Origin: Gigaspora rosea
Taxonomy: Eukaryota; Glomeromycota; Glomeromycetes; Diversisporales; Gigasporaceae
Assembly: GCA_003550325.1 (NCBI GenBank)
Contig: QKWP01001747.1
Coordinates: 12,315-76,314 of the forward strand
Length of the DNA stretch: 64,000 nt
Direction of reading: 5' to 3'
Below are positions 24,186 to 37,315 of the stretch, piece by piece. Position 1 is the first letter of the stretch, and every line of letters begins with the position of its first letter. The notes under the pieces are model-generated. The model did no database searches. It worked only from the letters and a program-made list of their open reading frames with translations, and was not told where the DNA came from. The position numbers and the translations under genes are program-made.

Positions 24186-24671
24186 ATATATATTATATAT
24201 AGACGTGATCACTACTCTGACTTATGTATCCATAGTATAAATCACATGATAAATGGCATGGCTCTAACCATATAACAAAAATTAATGATTATAGGTGGTT
24301 AAATAATTAACGATTCCAATTTCTACAATATACCTTCCTAACATTTTTTATTAATAGTTCAAAATAGGTTTAGAATAGATTTTTATGTTGTATTTTTTTT
24401 TGTTTTTTTGACTTCTTTAGGCTAATTTGTATAACCAAAATTTTATGACTCTGTTTGGTTGATTTATATAAAAATGTCATATAAGTACATGGCTTTAGAT
24501 GACCTCTTGATTTGTAATTGAGGAACTCTATATAGCATGATCAAAATATTTTAATTATTTTGTTAAAAATTACTTATTTCTTAAAATTTTATATAAAAAA
24601 CCACCTTTGGTGTACTAACAAAAAGTTTTTATTAAGCAGTTTTACTCTATAAACTCTCTATTTAACACATG
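24186..24671. other. Intergenic DNA, no gene
   Basis: AT-rich sequence between two mobile elements. No repeat or coding signal worth naming. Confidence 0.35.
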
Positions 24672-24679
24672 GCCTTAAC

Positions 24680-26123
24680 CAGTGTTGTACATTTTTGATG
24701 TCTGAGCTATTTTTGGCAAATCAGACATTTTTGGACATTGTTCGAAATCCATGTCCGAATTATGTCCAGGTAAATTGATTGTCACCGAACATTGTCCATG
24801 CAATAATTGCCGAACACGAACATATGCCGGACATGGACATTGTCCAATATCCGAATATTTTCACCAAAATATTAAGTGTAATTAAAAAACTTCATAAACT
24901 AAGTCAATTGAAAATAACTTAGGAACGCGAACTTATTTTATTATAAGAGCAATACTTAATTAAGCTTTTGAGCGTAGCTGTAAAATGCTCATTTTATTAA
25001 TAAAAAAATAATTTACGGCATTTAGGCAGCCGGAATTGGTCTCATATAGTGCCAAAATTGCCAAAATTATTGCCGAAATTTTTTGATTGCTTTCATCAAA
25101 ATACATCATATTATAATTGTTTTGAAGAGTTTCATAAAAAAAATTTAGCAGTACCGAAATATATATCAAAAATACTTTTTTTCAAAAATAATTTAGGCAC
25201 AGATGGATGTTTTGTAAGAGATTCGGGTTTAATGACGATTATTAAGAAAAGTATTCAGTTGGTAAATTTTGCAACAAATATTCTCTCTTTATTAGTTTAA
25301 ATACATTTTTAATCTAACCACATATTCTATTCTGACATTACCATAACCCTAATCTCTGGTCTACCAGATAATTCTAAACTGTTATCACATTACAAAGAAA
25401 CCTACTACTGCCTATAAAAAAAAATATATTAATGATTCCATTGCAACGTAAAAGCATATATATATATATGCACAGCGAAAGCCAAACCACCAATAGTACT
25501 ACTAACGATACTGAGATCTATAGCAAAATCATGACCCCTGACACAACAACTATTAACGACACTGACTAAAATCCACGGCAAAATCACAACCAACAACGAA
25601 ACTAAAACGACAGTACTAAAGAAAATGTAAAATATCACCAACATAAGTCAAGACCAACAAACGATAGAAGAAAAGCTAAAAAAAAAATTATGCTTAATAA
25701 TAAAAAAAATATATATAAATAAGTGGCGAAGACCAAAACACAGCTAAACTATAACCCAAAGACACTGAGCTATGACGAAATCACAGTCACTAGCGGCACT
25801 GATGAATTCCTATTGAGGCGGTGAAATGTTATTTATCGGGATCTTGTAAGCTTCATTTCTATATTTAATATAGTTATTATTTTCTTATTATTAATATACT
25901 GGACATACGACGCTTAAATCAGTTTAAAGGGGTCTTATAAGTAGGAAATAAAAACCAAGCGACAAAAAGCAAAAAAAATAAATTATCAGTATTTAGCCAA
26001 ATAAGAACATTTGATTGGTTTATCTGCGGACAATGTCTGCCAGACATTGCTATCTTGGGACATGGACGCGGACGTCCGGTCCGGTCCGGTCCATGTCCAT
26101 GTCTGGTTCACATGACAACACTG
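24680..26123. mobile_element. hAT-like non-autonomous element with perfect 8-bp target duplication, 1,444 bp
   Basis: The left end is cagtgttgtacat. The right end reads catgacaacactg, giving a 9-bp inverted repeat cagtgttgt. The flanks are both gccttaac (24672-24679 and 26124-26131). Subterminal regions are dense in gacattgtcc, catgtccgg and ggtccggtcc motifs (24,720-24,860 and 26,030-26,110), probably transposase-binding repeats. The 83-residue open frame at 25049-25300 does not resemble a transposase. The element at 39214 shares its ends and motif type, so they form one family. Confidence 0.85.
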
Positions 26124-26280
26124 GCCTTAACCCTAATCTTAATATAACTAAACTTTAAAGAATTTTTGCTGTGCCACAAACCTGGCACAGATTTCTTAGG
26201 ACCCCGAACATCTCACATATAGGTCATAACTGGATTTTGCCAATTTTGATCTAATTTGCTGAAAATGACAAAACTATATT

Positions 26281-26826
26281 TACTTAATTGGTGATCCACC
26301 AGTCAACCAGAGAGTCATCATAGTAAAAAGTAACTCAGATTACTATATAAATTTACTATAGTGTAAATATGGCGTGCACGTATTTAAAACTTTTTTTTTA
26401 TACTAAGTTAATCATCTTTCTGGCTTAAGAGACTTTTGTAAAGCTCATTAAAACGCATCTAATGGTGGTTAGAGCGTCAAAATCGGCTTGGTAGATGCCA
26501 AAATATCTTTAAAAAACCTTTCTTTTACTATGTAAATTTTCTTGCAAATAATAGTATTGTTTGCAAGAAAATTTACATAGTAAAAGAAAGGGTTTTTAAA
26601 GATATTTTGGCATCCACCAAGCCGATTTTGATGCTCTAACCACCATTAGATGCGTTTTAATGAGCTTTACAAAAGTCTTTTAAGCCAGAAAGATGATTGA
26701 CTTAGTATAAAAAAAAGTTTTAAATATGTGCACGCCACATTCGCACTATAGTAAATTTATATAGTAATCTGAGTCACTTTTTACTATGATGACTTTCTGG
26801 TTGACTGGTGGATCACCAATTAAATA
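26281..26826. mobile_element. Long foldback element, copy 2, 546 bp
   Basis: Starts tacttaattggtgatccacc and ends with the inverted counterpart (ggtggatcaccaattaaata). The two arms of about 265 bases are almost identical, and the short loop is near 26,548-26,560. It shares aaaacgcatctaatggtggttag with copy 1 at 1681-2226 and has nearly the same length. Higher arm identity than copy 1 suggests more recent origin or homogenisation. It is only about 150 bases from the hAT-like element at 24680. No coding. Confidence 0.85.
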
Positions 26827-28440
26827 ACTTCACAGAATTGAATTAACTTTTTTTTATTAGATGTGTCTCATGAGAGCTTCATTTTAAAAAAAAAGTTCAT
26901 TTAAATTAGACCACTAGATGCCAAGATAATTGCCAAAAACTGTTTTTTTTACTTCTCAAATTTCGGGGGCTTTTGCTAAATAACATATGACCTCTTTACT
27001 AGATGTCCAGGATCCTGATTTCTTGCTTGCATAAAAAGTATTGAATTCAAAAACGATATTCTTTTTTTCTAACCTTAATAAAGATCCTGATTCTAACTTT
27101 AAAAAAAAAAAATTTACTATATATTTTATAGAATTAGGCCCAATTTTAAAAAAAAACTTCCTTAATCTCAATATAAATCAATCATAATTCAGGCCAATTG
27201 GCCCAGAAATTTTTCATAATTCTATCCAGAATAATCACCATGATCTGATATTCAATATCAATGTATATTTGATCACTGCTTGTGTTGTTGGTTTATTAGT
27301 GTTTGAAATTATATAAAAAAATAAAGATCGCAAAATCATGCTTTGAAATAAAATTCCCGTTAAGGTTGTCTATAATTAACAAAGATGCATAAGCTAATAT
27401 TTTATCAATAAGTTTATGTCTCGAGTACAGAGACATGAGCATTTGGCGAATTTATTTTTTTTTTTTAAAAAACATGAAATTAATTGAAAGTAGTGATTTT
27501 CTGCAAAACTTATAATTTTGATATTTTTGCGTCTACTTTTTTATAGGGTGCTTTTAGGCATCTCCCGGAAGATGCGTATATCCCACGAATTACCCAATGA
27601 TGAGCCAGTATTTAGTCAGAATTTAGGTAAGATCAAAACAAAGTTTAAAAATCGCGAACATTTGCAGAAGAAACTACCTTTCGTGCCCTAACAAAAAATT
27701 TCCCTTGAGCAATTTTATTATATTTACCACTAATCCCTAACCCTAACACAAACTTTAAATAAACTTAACGAATTTGGTTGTGGGAGATATATATCTTATA
27801 TATATCTCGCGAGAGAGCCTATAATTTCCCTTCGATATATCACATGCAAATAGCTAGTAAACTATAAGTTGTTTAAAATGGTTGCGTAATGAATATTAAA
27901 AACATACAATTGATAATATTTCTTTAAAGGAAAATGAACTTTTTGATGTTTTCGAAACGAAGTTCGTGTGATGAGCTTCTTATATATAAAAATTTTCAAA
28001 ATTAAGAGCCGGTTTATTTTAAAAATTTTCTGTCATAATTATTTTTATATGGCCTTAATTTAAATTTGATTTTATTTTCCTATTATTTAAATTTTACATA
28101 AATCTTAAATTTTTAAGCATAAAAAATTTTTACAAATAAAATCCTAATTTACATCATAGTTTAACAATAAACAACTTTTTTTAAAGATTAAATACGTATT
28201 AAATATAACAAATCCTAGAAATGTTACCGACATACATAAATCTTAAATAATCTATAATACATATATATACATATATACATACATATAAACGTAAGTTTAG
28301 TCTTATTATTTTGCCTTATTTATCTTTTAGCATAATTTACTATAGCTATAGTTAATCGTTTTTGTTTTTGTTTTTTTGAGCATAATTTCTTTCATAAAGA
28401 TAGTTGTAACACGTAACATCAATTTTTATCGATGTTTTAT
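26827..28440. other. Intergenic DNA 3' of the F-box gene
   Basis: 26845-26960 carries a decayed fragment (attagatgtgtctcatgagagctt, then accactagatgcc) related to the right arm of the foldback family. 27,725-27,760 has ctaatccctaaccctaacac. 27,785-27,815 is a small palindrome on gatatatat. 28,140-28,440 is AT-rich and would hold the F-box gene's 3' UTR. The open frame at 26956-27171 has no recognisable features. Confidence 0.4.
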
Positions 28441-30183
28441 CTATATAACGGATTTTCTCAACCATTGACTGGCTTTATCAATACCAGCCTCGTTTATAGA
28501 GAATTTCTTATTCCATAAAGTAATAAATTTTAAAGATTTCATAGAATGTCTAACCAATACTCTAAGATGTCCATCATTAATAAAATCACAAATTCTTATA
28601 ACAAATCTTTTCAGAGGAACCATCTTTTCTCGTTTATCTTTAACAGGTACACAGCAATTATTTAAAAATTGGTTTAAGCTATCAGGTCCAAATCTCCATC
28701 TAGCAGAAATATTTAATTCTATCAAATTACTAGATAAAAATTTTCCAATCTCAGGTAAAATATCGTTAACGTCAAAAGATCTTCCATTACCATAAATATA
28801 TAAAATCTTTAATTTTTTACAATTATTTAAAATTCCAAATAATTCAGCAATTTCATTTGGGCCTATCATGGCACCAAGTCGTACAAGATTAGGACAATTC
28901 AACGAGATAGACTTTAATACATGAGCATAACCATCTTGTCTACAATCTTCAGGCCAACCAAAAAAGATTTCTTCAAGATTTTGTTTGCTGGCTAAAATTA
29001 AAGATTCTAAAGTTTCAGCAGGTACAGGATCTTCTTTAAAAGTTATGGATTTAAGGTTAGTAAGAGGAGCTAATCTAAGTGGATCCAAAACATTAGGAAC
29101 CAAACTTTCAGAATCAATAAATTCTAAAATTTCTAAATTTTGACAATTTGGTAACCAATCTAATGGACAAGAATTATCAAAAACTACATCACGAAATTTT
29201 AAGTGACGTAAAGTATTTTTTTGACGTTTAAGTGCGATTCCTAATGCTTGAGGATAATGACATTCACGTAAGAAAAAATATTTTAATTCGAATTGAGATT
29301 CTATAAAACGAGCGGAAAGAGCAGCACTTGAATCATAATGATCGTCATCCTCTCTATATTCGAATTCAGGTAGTCTGACCTCCATCTATGAGTATTCACA
29401 TTAAAAAAAATCAATTATTGATTTATTTAGAAAAAAAAAATAATGACAAGAATAATAAATACAATAGTAATAATAATAATAATAAATAAACACCTTTTTA
29501 AGATGTCGACAAATTTGCATCAACGTTGGAAAATCTTGATCACAAGCAAAATCACCAGCAAATTCAATTTCTTTAACCATTCCAACCCATCTACGAACAT
29601 TTGGTTCGCGTAAAGTTGAAATATGACAGTTTAATTTAAGATCATAATAATTTAAACCATTCCTAATATCATCATCCATGTCCATAACGAATGAAATGGA
29701 TTCAAGATTTGGAGAATATTTAGCAAATAATCTAAATAACGCGTGTATAATTTTTTGCATTATAGGATTATTATCGGAAGTATTTAAATTATTAATAAAA
29801 CACCATTCCTGAACTGAAGTAGTTAAAGGAAAATGAGCGAGATGTCTTAAGAATGAAGGATAACTAAAAGTTGGTGGTGAATAACTTTTAGAAGTAATAA
29901 AAGAAAAAGAAGTGGAAAGAGAGGAAGGTGGTGGAAAAACAAGTAAATCAAGACCATGTCTTTCATCAGGATTTAAACAGGATAAATAAGTTGAAATGAG
30001 GTGATGAGAAGAATCAAGATTTTTGTTTAATAAAAGATGAAAAGGTTTATTCCATAATAATTGTATTGCATTCGCGCACCAAGCGCGGTTAACTAAAATA
30101 CATGAATGCAAATAATCTGGTTCATTTTCAAAGTGTTTAAAAATTTCATGAAGAATCTCAGAAGGAGGAGGTCGTAACATCAA
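28441..30183 (-). CDS. F-box / leucine-rich-repeat protein, two exons
   Basis: Exon 1 is 30183-29494 and exon 2 is 29385-28441. The 108-base intron (29493-29386) starts GTGTTT, ends ATAG and joins in phase 0 (HLKK|MEVR), giving about 544 residues. Residues 4-48 (PSEILHEIFKHF, then LVNRAWC and LLWNKPF) are a typical F-box. The rest has irregular leucine-rich motifs (NLEILEFIDS, LTNLKSITF, CKKLKILYIYGN), consistent with an LRR substrate-binding half. By family it would recruit substrates to an SCF ubiquitin ligase through Skp1. The target is unknown. Such genes are heavily expanded in Rhizophagus. The intron contains a taa microsatellite. The start ATG opens the F-box directly, which supports the chosen start. 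Confidence 0.85.
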
Positions 30184-33100
30184 ACAAGTAATCTTGATAA
30201 ATTAATTTATTCAAGAATATCTTTCTCGCGAGACAAAGGAGAAGAAGACGATTTTTTAGCACCGCTTTAAATTTTTCATAAAGACGACAATCATGGACAA
30301 ACAACATGTGTTATAATACTACATTGGGATACGATTACAAAGCCATGTGGACATACACCAAGCATTACAAGCATTACATTGTAAGTACATACCGTACGTA
30401 AGGACACTTAATATCGGTCGGTATAAAAGAGCCATTTTGGTTAACAAATTAACAAATCAATGTGACAAAAACGGATATAGTCTGGTGATACATTCGTGAC
30501 AAATCTAGCATCTAATCAAAAAAAAAAAAACATGGGGCAAATGTTGTGTGATAGAACTACATCAGATCCCTGGTATGTTATAAATTTATAGCTAGATTTT
30601 GAATTGATTTGGAAACTTCAGCCATTAAAAAAAATTTTATCTCAAAAGATGAATGTTGAAATCGGCGTTGATAATTTTTGAAAATGCATTGATAATTGGA
30701 TCAATTAAATATGCGGTGTACATGCAATGAAAAGAAAAAGATTGGAGAAAAACTTTTTTCTTTCCATGTTGTATTCGATTGCGATTGTGTATAAATTGCC
30801 ATGGTAGCTCACTAAGCCTAGATAAATCGACTTTACCGTTTCATTAATCGGTAACGGTTGATTACTGTTACGGTGGGTAATTCAAGAACAAAATGTAAAG
30901 ATTCGGGAATCATTGTTTATGATATTATTTGCGTGGACTTCCGACTTCCAAGATTTGGTATTATTGAACACTTTAGAAGAAGGATTCCTTTATGAGAAGA
31001 TTCGTTAAAATAAAATTTGCAGCTTTTTTTTTTTTTTTTTTTTTTGCCCCCTTTTTTTTTTTTTTTTTTTTTTTTTTAGAGGTTAGAAAATTCAACCAAT
31101 ATACCATTGCCACATACTCATGAATGAATGATATCATGATATCTGAATGGGAGTATGTGGAGAATGGATGATAGAACGTCAGATAAAAAAAAAAAAAAAA
31201 AAAGTTTTCACAATCTTCGTAAAAGCTTCCTGGTATTATTCAAATATTGCCGGAAATCGCCGGCTATCTCATACTACGAAGTTTGTGGTAACGTGAGCGT
31301 GATAACTACTTAACGGATTCAATTAGAGATCGTTATGATGCGCGAAAGTTTATCTTATCAAATAATTATAAACCTCCAAGAAAGGAAATCAGTCACAATT
31401 AATCACACCTCTGTCAAAATTGTCAATCTTTTCTATGCACTCGTATAAAAATAGTCTTATACTTGTTTGAAGTCTTGTTTAAAAAAGTGAGCTTAAACTT
31501 TAAGATTTCTGCCATTGTTCTTTTCTTTTTTTTACAAAACTCCTGAATTCCGTTGTTATGATATTTTATCAATGATATGTATGTAAGTTACACTTATTGT
31601 TCACATAATCATTTTATTTATCTCTATTTTTTTTTTTTTTTCAAAGTCGTAAAACTTATGCATCTGGGCTTCAATCATACAGGTTAAAAAAAAAAAATTA
31701 ATAATGATTCTAGGCTCTCAATACATTGTAATAAAAAGCGTAAGCAAATAACATTAAATATTAAGCATTAATAAGCATAATCTAGATCTTTATGATAATT
31801 ATGATACGTAGTATTTTGTGCCATAACTTCGCATAATAACATATGATTTAATATTTAGGTTAAGGGAAGGCGTTTACAAGACAAATCGGTGCGTAAAATC
31901 TGAACTTAAAAATTATGGATTAGTACGTTACGTACGTTATTTAAAATTTGTCTGCATGTATGTAACACATTTATAATGCAACGGTTTAAATTGATATCTT
32001 CAAGTTCCCGTTTTTCTCTGATACGTTAAATACTTAAATAATCGATGTTGCATTATCGTATGATCCTGTATCCTGTATATTTTGATATTCTTCAAAGAAA
32101 CTTTCTTCGTTATGAAAACACTTTAATTGGAATACATATCATGACCACATATATTACTAACATCCGGATTTCTCCGTCAAAGTTTTAATATATGAGATGA
32201 TTATTGAGTAAAAAGGTTTTTATTTTAATGAAGAATTCGGAAATAAAAAAAAAATTATGGCTTTTCTAACATATTGATAAAGAATTCGATCTTCACGCAA
32301 AATAAGTGCATTTTCAGCAAAAATTTATCTTAAAACAAGATAATAGAATGGCAGAATTAGAGAAATGAATTTTTCTTGACGTTTTTTTTTTCTTCAAAAG
32401 GGATTCTATTTTTTTTTGCTAAAACTGGAATCATCTACATTATTGAAATTACGTTCATACACATCTAAATGAATAGACATTTGTAATATAGGAGAGGATT
32501 GGTGTTTTTGTAGATAAACCATCCTAGAGAGGGAACCTTTTTATTCGAACGACCAATAATAATATTTTCTAATTATCTTGCTTATCCACTTGTCCGTCAG
32601 AGAATACCTGTTCGTCTAAACAGATACCATCTTAATCACTCTTTGTTGTGGAATTCACTTTTTCTACAGAAACTTTTGATGCTTTATGTTTTCCTTGTTC
32701 TGGCACTATCTGAGATGATAAATACCAGAGGTTTGAGTCTAAGTCATTCTGTTCGACTGGTTTATGACGTTACATTTCGAAATTGATTTGTAATTCTATC
32801 AAGCAAAAGATGTCAGGTATTTCGTATAAAATGTTTTCCTACTCATACGATTTACGCGACATATTTCCGCATATTTGCTTTGGACGTTTCATTACAATTA
32901 TGGACGTTCTCTCTTCAATCCGAAACGTCAATCTTTATGAATATTACGATAGAAAACCACTATTCTTATTTATGAATATGGAACATGTAAGAAATTTTCA
33001 AAAAAGCACTAACGCGTTTTTTTGGATCAATGAATGTGCTAGAGCATAACAAATGTATGTCATTCATGCACATGCGTTTGAGTTGCCGAGTTTTATGCTT

Positions 33101-33331
33101 AAACTAGCGAATTAATGAAAGACCTTGTTTATTGGATTCCTAAATTAATTAAGGAATGACATAATCGAGTGGAGTTCGTACTAGGTAATGCATTATTTGA
33201 TATCCATTGTGGTGAGAGTAATTTGTTAAATCCAATGTTTAAATAATTTCACTCGAATTTTACTTATGTAAATTGAGTAATTGGTACGGAAGTTTTCTTG
33301 GCAGTGCAATTACGGTATATCAGATATGATA
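30184..33331. other. Long intergenic region upstream of the F-box gene
   Basis: No gene supported. 31024-31076 has two long T runs separated by gccccc, and 31,181-31,202 has an A run. A short inverted pair catactc..gagtatg surrounds 31,107-31,158. The 88-residue plus frame at 32783-33049 has no recognisable domain, no neighbours and AT-driven composition, so I do not call it. The F-box promoter presumably lies within the first few hundred bases, but no convincing element is visible. Confidence 0.4.
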
Positions 33332-33553
33332 TATCGTGTGTACTGACTAAAATACCCTCGTGCAAAATACCTTGTATTTCTCTTAATTAAACATGGATTC
33401 TTTAAGTTACTAGACTGCTTATTATAAATTCGGAGTATGTATATAAATGAAAATTTCTTTCTTGCAACACATACCTATTATTGCATAATATACCCGGAGT
33501 TTTTTTGTTGGGCACTTTATAGTATACCCCAGGTCTTTTAGTCAGTGTGCTAC
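33332..33553. repeat. Possible short inverted-repeat element
   Basis: actgactaaaataccc on the left is matched by the reverse complement of the right end (actgactaaaagacct) at 33,530-33,548, about 14 informative bases. The interior is AT-rich with no frame. No consistent target duplication, so weak. Confidence 0.35.
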
Positions 33554-34528
33554 GGTAATTAATTACTGCATGACATCAAACTACCGTAAAAAGACCGTAA
33601 AAAGATGTATGCCGTAATGCTATAATGTTATATAATACTGCAATGTTATAATATTTTAATTCATTAATCTTTCATAAATGCATTCCTTTGAAATGCTCAT
33701 TTATAATAGGCATTTAATTAAGAGTTTTAGAAATTTGAGATTAAAACTTAGAACGCATTTATAAAAATTATGCGTGAACTCATGAATGGTTTCCGTATAC
33801 GTGTTATCAGTGACATGAAATCTTTCAAAAATATATAATATAATGCATATTTTAGCATTTATTGAACTCGGCTAATTCGATAAATTATATTATATAAGCA
33901 TTTTAATCTTTATTGAGTGATATTTAAAAATGTTATTACAGTATAGAACACCTAAAATAACCAGTGTTTGTGGTCGGCCTAAATTTATTGACTCGACTCA
34001 GCTGATACCTCGTGGTATATAAAAAATATGACCTGAATCCAATGACCATGTTCGTATTTTACAGCTGTTTTCAAAAAGATGTGGAAAACAATTTCCATAT
34101 ACATATAATGATTTGGAAATCCTAATTAGTAAAAATTAAAGAAAAACTTTGGGAATCTTGGAAATCTTGAGAATTTCCCGTAATATGATGATCTGCACCG
34201 TTTCGCATCTTTTTTGAAACAGTTACTATAAGTTAAATTGTCATGTTCGACTACATTTCTATATATAAAAATTTTGTCAACTTAAATCGAATTTTATGAT
34301 AAAACATATTAAAAAACCGGTTTTAATATTTGAAACATAAAACCGGTTTCAAACTCTATTTGCAACCTAAATTTCCTCCATCCATGTTCGTATTTTTAAA
34401 GATATCAAATATATATCAATATATATATATATATATTTGATTTTCGTTCTCAACTATAGTATTTCTACATATAGATGTAAAATATAGCTTTATTAGCTTT
34501 TCTACATACAGAGTGCAATCTATCTGCT
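33554..34528. other. AT-rich intergenic DNA
   Basis: 33,590-33,650 has ccgtaatgctataatgttata-type units related to those at 41,880-42,000. Nothing else seen. Confidence 0.35.
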
Positions 34529-34888
34529 TACCGTATTTTTCGCGAAATAACGCCCACCTGCGCGTTATTTTGAGTATATGCGCGTTAATTAGAGTACGCG
34601 CATGGGCGTTATATCGAGACAATGATTGATTGATTTTATAATAAACCTGTTTCTCCAAGTAACGACCATGTGCATTATATATAAGTAACTGTGCCAAGAG
34701 AAAGCCGGTACTTATATCACAGATACTATATATATGGGGTGCGCGTTATTTAGGGACGCGCATGGGCGTTATTTTGAAGCCTCACATACTATTTTAGAGG
34801 GCGTAATTTTGAAGCCTCACATACTATTTTAGAGGGCGTAATTTTCTAAATAACGCTCATGCCCGTTATTTCGCGAAAATATTAAACC
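34529..34888. mobile_element. MITE with ends built on cgcgaaataacg
   Basis: The left end is taccgtatttttcgcgaaat, then aacgcccacctgcgcgttat. The right end, in reverse complement, is ggtttaatattttcgcgaaa followed by taacgggcatgagcg, so the arms match over about 45 bases. A unit of about 36 bases (ttttgaagcctcacatac, then tattttagagggcgtaa) is tandemly duplicated at 34,773-34,845. gcgcgttatt recurs in several orientations. Related pieces occur at 51,612-51,660 and 43,843. No coding. Confidence 0.65.
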
Positions 34889-35387
34889 TTATTAATTAAT
34901 TAATTAATTAATATTTTTAATTTATTTTTATAATTTTATAATATCTATTTTAAATCATACACATAAATTTATGTTTTTGATATATTTGGTAAGTATCTAT
35001 GTTTCTACTTAAAGATTTTAATAACTATTAATCCAAATTTAAATATTTTATAGAGAAATGTTATCTCTATCTATTATATTAAATATATCAAATTTATTTA
35101 TCACTATATACGTTTATTACATTAAAGGAAATCTGGTTTCCACCTTTATCTGTACCTCCTTATTTAAAAGATTCAAGCAATCCACTGTTGTAGATTAAAA
35201 AAGTTTTTCTACCTGTTTTAAAAACCTTATATGAGCCAGCTTTACATTAGAATTTTTTTTTTTTAAAAAAAATAATTGTTTTGTTTACATAAAGTTATAA
35301 TTTAAAAAATTTTCACACATGGTTATACACGTGTATGCAGTCTAATATATATGTGTTTCCTATTAAGTAACATAATGAAAAAATTCG
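34889..35387. other. AT-rich intergenic DNA
   Basis: Includes a ttaattaattaattaatta patch near 34,891-34,912. No gene seen. Confidence 0.35.
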
Positions 35388-36871
35388 TTAAGTATTATCT
35401 AAAAAGTGTTCATCCATTTCCTCTTCTGTTACAGTTGTCAGGTCATAACTTTCAACGAGTTGTGCACTTCTGTTGTTTTCTTGTACATTGAGCTCATTCC
35501 TTATGATCGCAACAAAATTAAAAATTTTGTATTCTTTCCAATTTTTTTAGAATGAAAAAGCAATCATATAAAGTTGATTTAATGATTCAATAGATAATAT
35601 TTCTTCTTTTCAATAAGTGATATGGAAAAAATAATGTAATCAATTGGATATTCGAAGTTGTTTGTTAAGATATCAGATGATTTTTCACCATATTTTCTTC
35701 TCATTATGATTATCAATTGTTCGATTTTGTGTTTTTATCCGCTTTAAAATCCATCGAAGAGCCTTGTAACTAGGAGATCAGTCTTTCCAGACTTAATATT
35801 TATTGAAACATGCTTCCTGCTACTTTAACCGATCTAACATCCTTCTCAATCCAATCGTATTAATGTCTGGAAATGTATTTCTTAAAGATCGGTAAATAGA
35901 TGAAATAGTTTCAACTTATGTTCTTTCTGATATATCACGATTCAAATATCTTGGTGATATATTTTTAACAAGAAGAGCATTTAAAAAGAAATTGTAATTC
36001 ATCTATATTCTCACTTTCTATCTCTGTTAATTATCTCTGCAATAAATTGCTGCGAGAGGTCTTGCTTTGTTACGGTATGCTTCAATAAGAATGATAACAT
36101 TGCGACAAAATCGAGAAGAGCATTAAAAAAGAAATTGAAATTCATCTATCTTCTCACTTTCTGTCTCTGTTAATTATCCCAGCAATAAATTGCTTAGAAA
36201 ATCATTTCAAGTTTTTGCATGGTTACGGAGTGACTTAGTATGCTTCAATAAGAATGAATGAACACAGGGGAAATCGGGTAAGACAACTCGCCAGAAGCGT
36301 GACTATGGTGACTTGGTCAATGAGGGGAATTTATTATTATTTGCCCCTTCTTCATGCTAAGTAGTAATATTACTAAATTCTTCACAAGGAATTCATTTTA
36401 ATTCATTCTTCGTTGCTTTTCAATGCGATCTTTTATCCTCCCTTAATTTCACCGCTGAATAACTCTTCCACTAGTTCTTGCCCCGTCATAATGTAACTTA
36501 TTATATTAATTATTTCTTATTTTAGCTAAACCATCGTTAATAAAATTATTATTACCGGTATTTTGAATGTTAAATTTTTTACATCTTCTTGCCATTCTTT
36601 TTTAGCACAAGGATGACATCATTTTCACTGGTATTGGGTTGTAGGCATTTAGGACAACGATCAAATACACTAAATGTCGTAGCCAGCCTTACCCAAGTTG
36701 CGTCCTTTAAATAACTTTTAAAAGACTGCGTATAATGGAGATAAAGAGGCTTATCATAAATAATTCTACGACATTTATCATCATGATCTTTGGCAAATCC
36801 AAGCCCACACGTAGTACGTCATCTAAGCCTTCTTCTTTAAGCACAATTTGCTTGAGTTTCGGAAACGTCAT
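35388..36871 (-). pseudogene. Broken gene of an unrecognised family
   Basis: Several minus-strand stretches read like protein in different frames. 36871-36582 starts MTFPKLKQIVLKEEGLDDVL, shifts frame near 36,810, then continues CRRIIYDKPLYLHYTQSFK and FDRCPKCLQPNTSENDV. Around 35,878-35,826 there is TFPDINTIGLRRMLDRL followed by a stop. 35,545-35,388 reads KEYKIFNFVAIIRNELN and ends EEEMDEHFLDNT with a stop codon. A tandem duplication of about 140 bases (35,972-36,098 and 36,114-36,262) lies between. The CPKC could be part of a zinc-binding site. I do not recognise the family. Composition and ordered fragments favour an old host gene over a transposon. Confidence 0.5.
35972..36262. repeat. 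Tandem duplication, about 140-bp unit
   Basis: Two copies in direct orientation share aagagcatt..aagaaattg, ttctcactttct, tctctgttaattatc, gcaataaattgct and gtatgcttcaataagaatga. The second copy is somewhat longer. It lies inside the broken gene at 35388-36871 and contributes to its loss of frame. Confidence 0.7.
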
Positions 36872-37315
36872 TTTTATCCCGTGACAGCACTATTGGCTTT
36901 GATAAAATTAGTTTGTTTCATATTTTAAAAAAGCCTTTCAATTTTCTCAATAAGCTTTCCTCAACAGATTCCTTGACCCTATGTAACGTTGTGTTGAACG
37001 CGCAAATTATATGCGTAGAAATTAGATAATATGTTGTTCCCAATATGATTGGCCAATATAAGACGAAACTGGGTTGTTTAGCAAGGAACTTAACGCTCGA
37101 TACTTAATATATTTCAAACAATAAAATAAAAAAACAATGAGAATTATATATTTTTTATTACGAAAAAAAAGTGGCAAGAATAATTACATAATTACATGAT
37201 ATAGATCTATCTCTGAGCTTAAACTATCGGCGTAGTTGATTTCTTTCGTTTTCTGAGATCATACTGTCTCACAAGTTCTTTCTAAGGAAAACTTTTCTAT
37301 ATACAATGCCGTCAG
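36872..37315. other. Intergenic DNA
   Basis: No gene or repeat recognised. May contain the original 5' flank of the minus-strand relic. Confidence 0.3.

Noticed and set aside
25049..25300. hAT transposase remnant in the 24680 element
   Set aside because: The 83-residue frame has no zinc finger, catalytic or dimerisation motif that I can recognise.
28861..30183. Calling the two F-box frames as separate genes
   Set aside because: A GT..AG intron joins them in phase 0, and the second frame lacks an F-box of its own.
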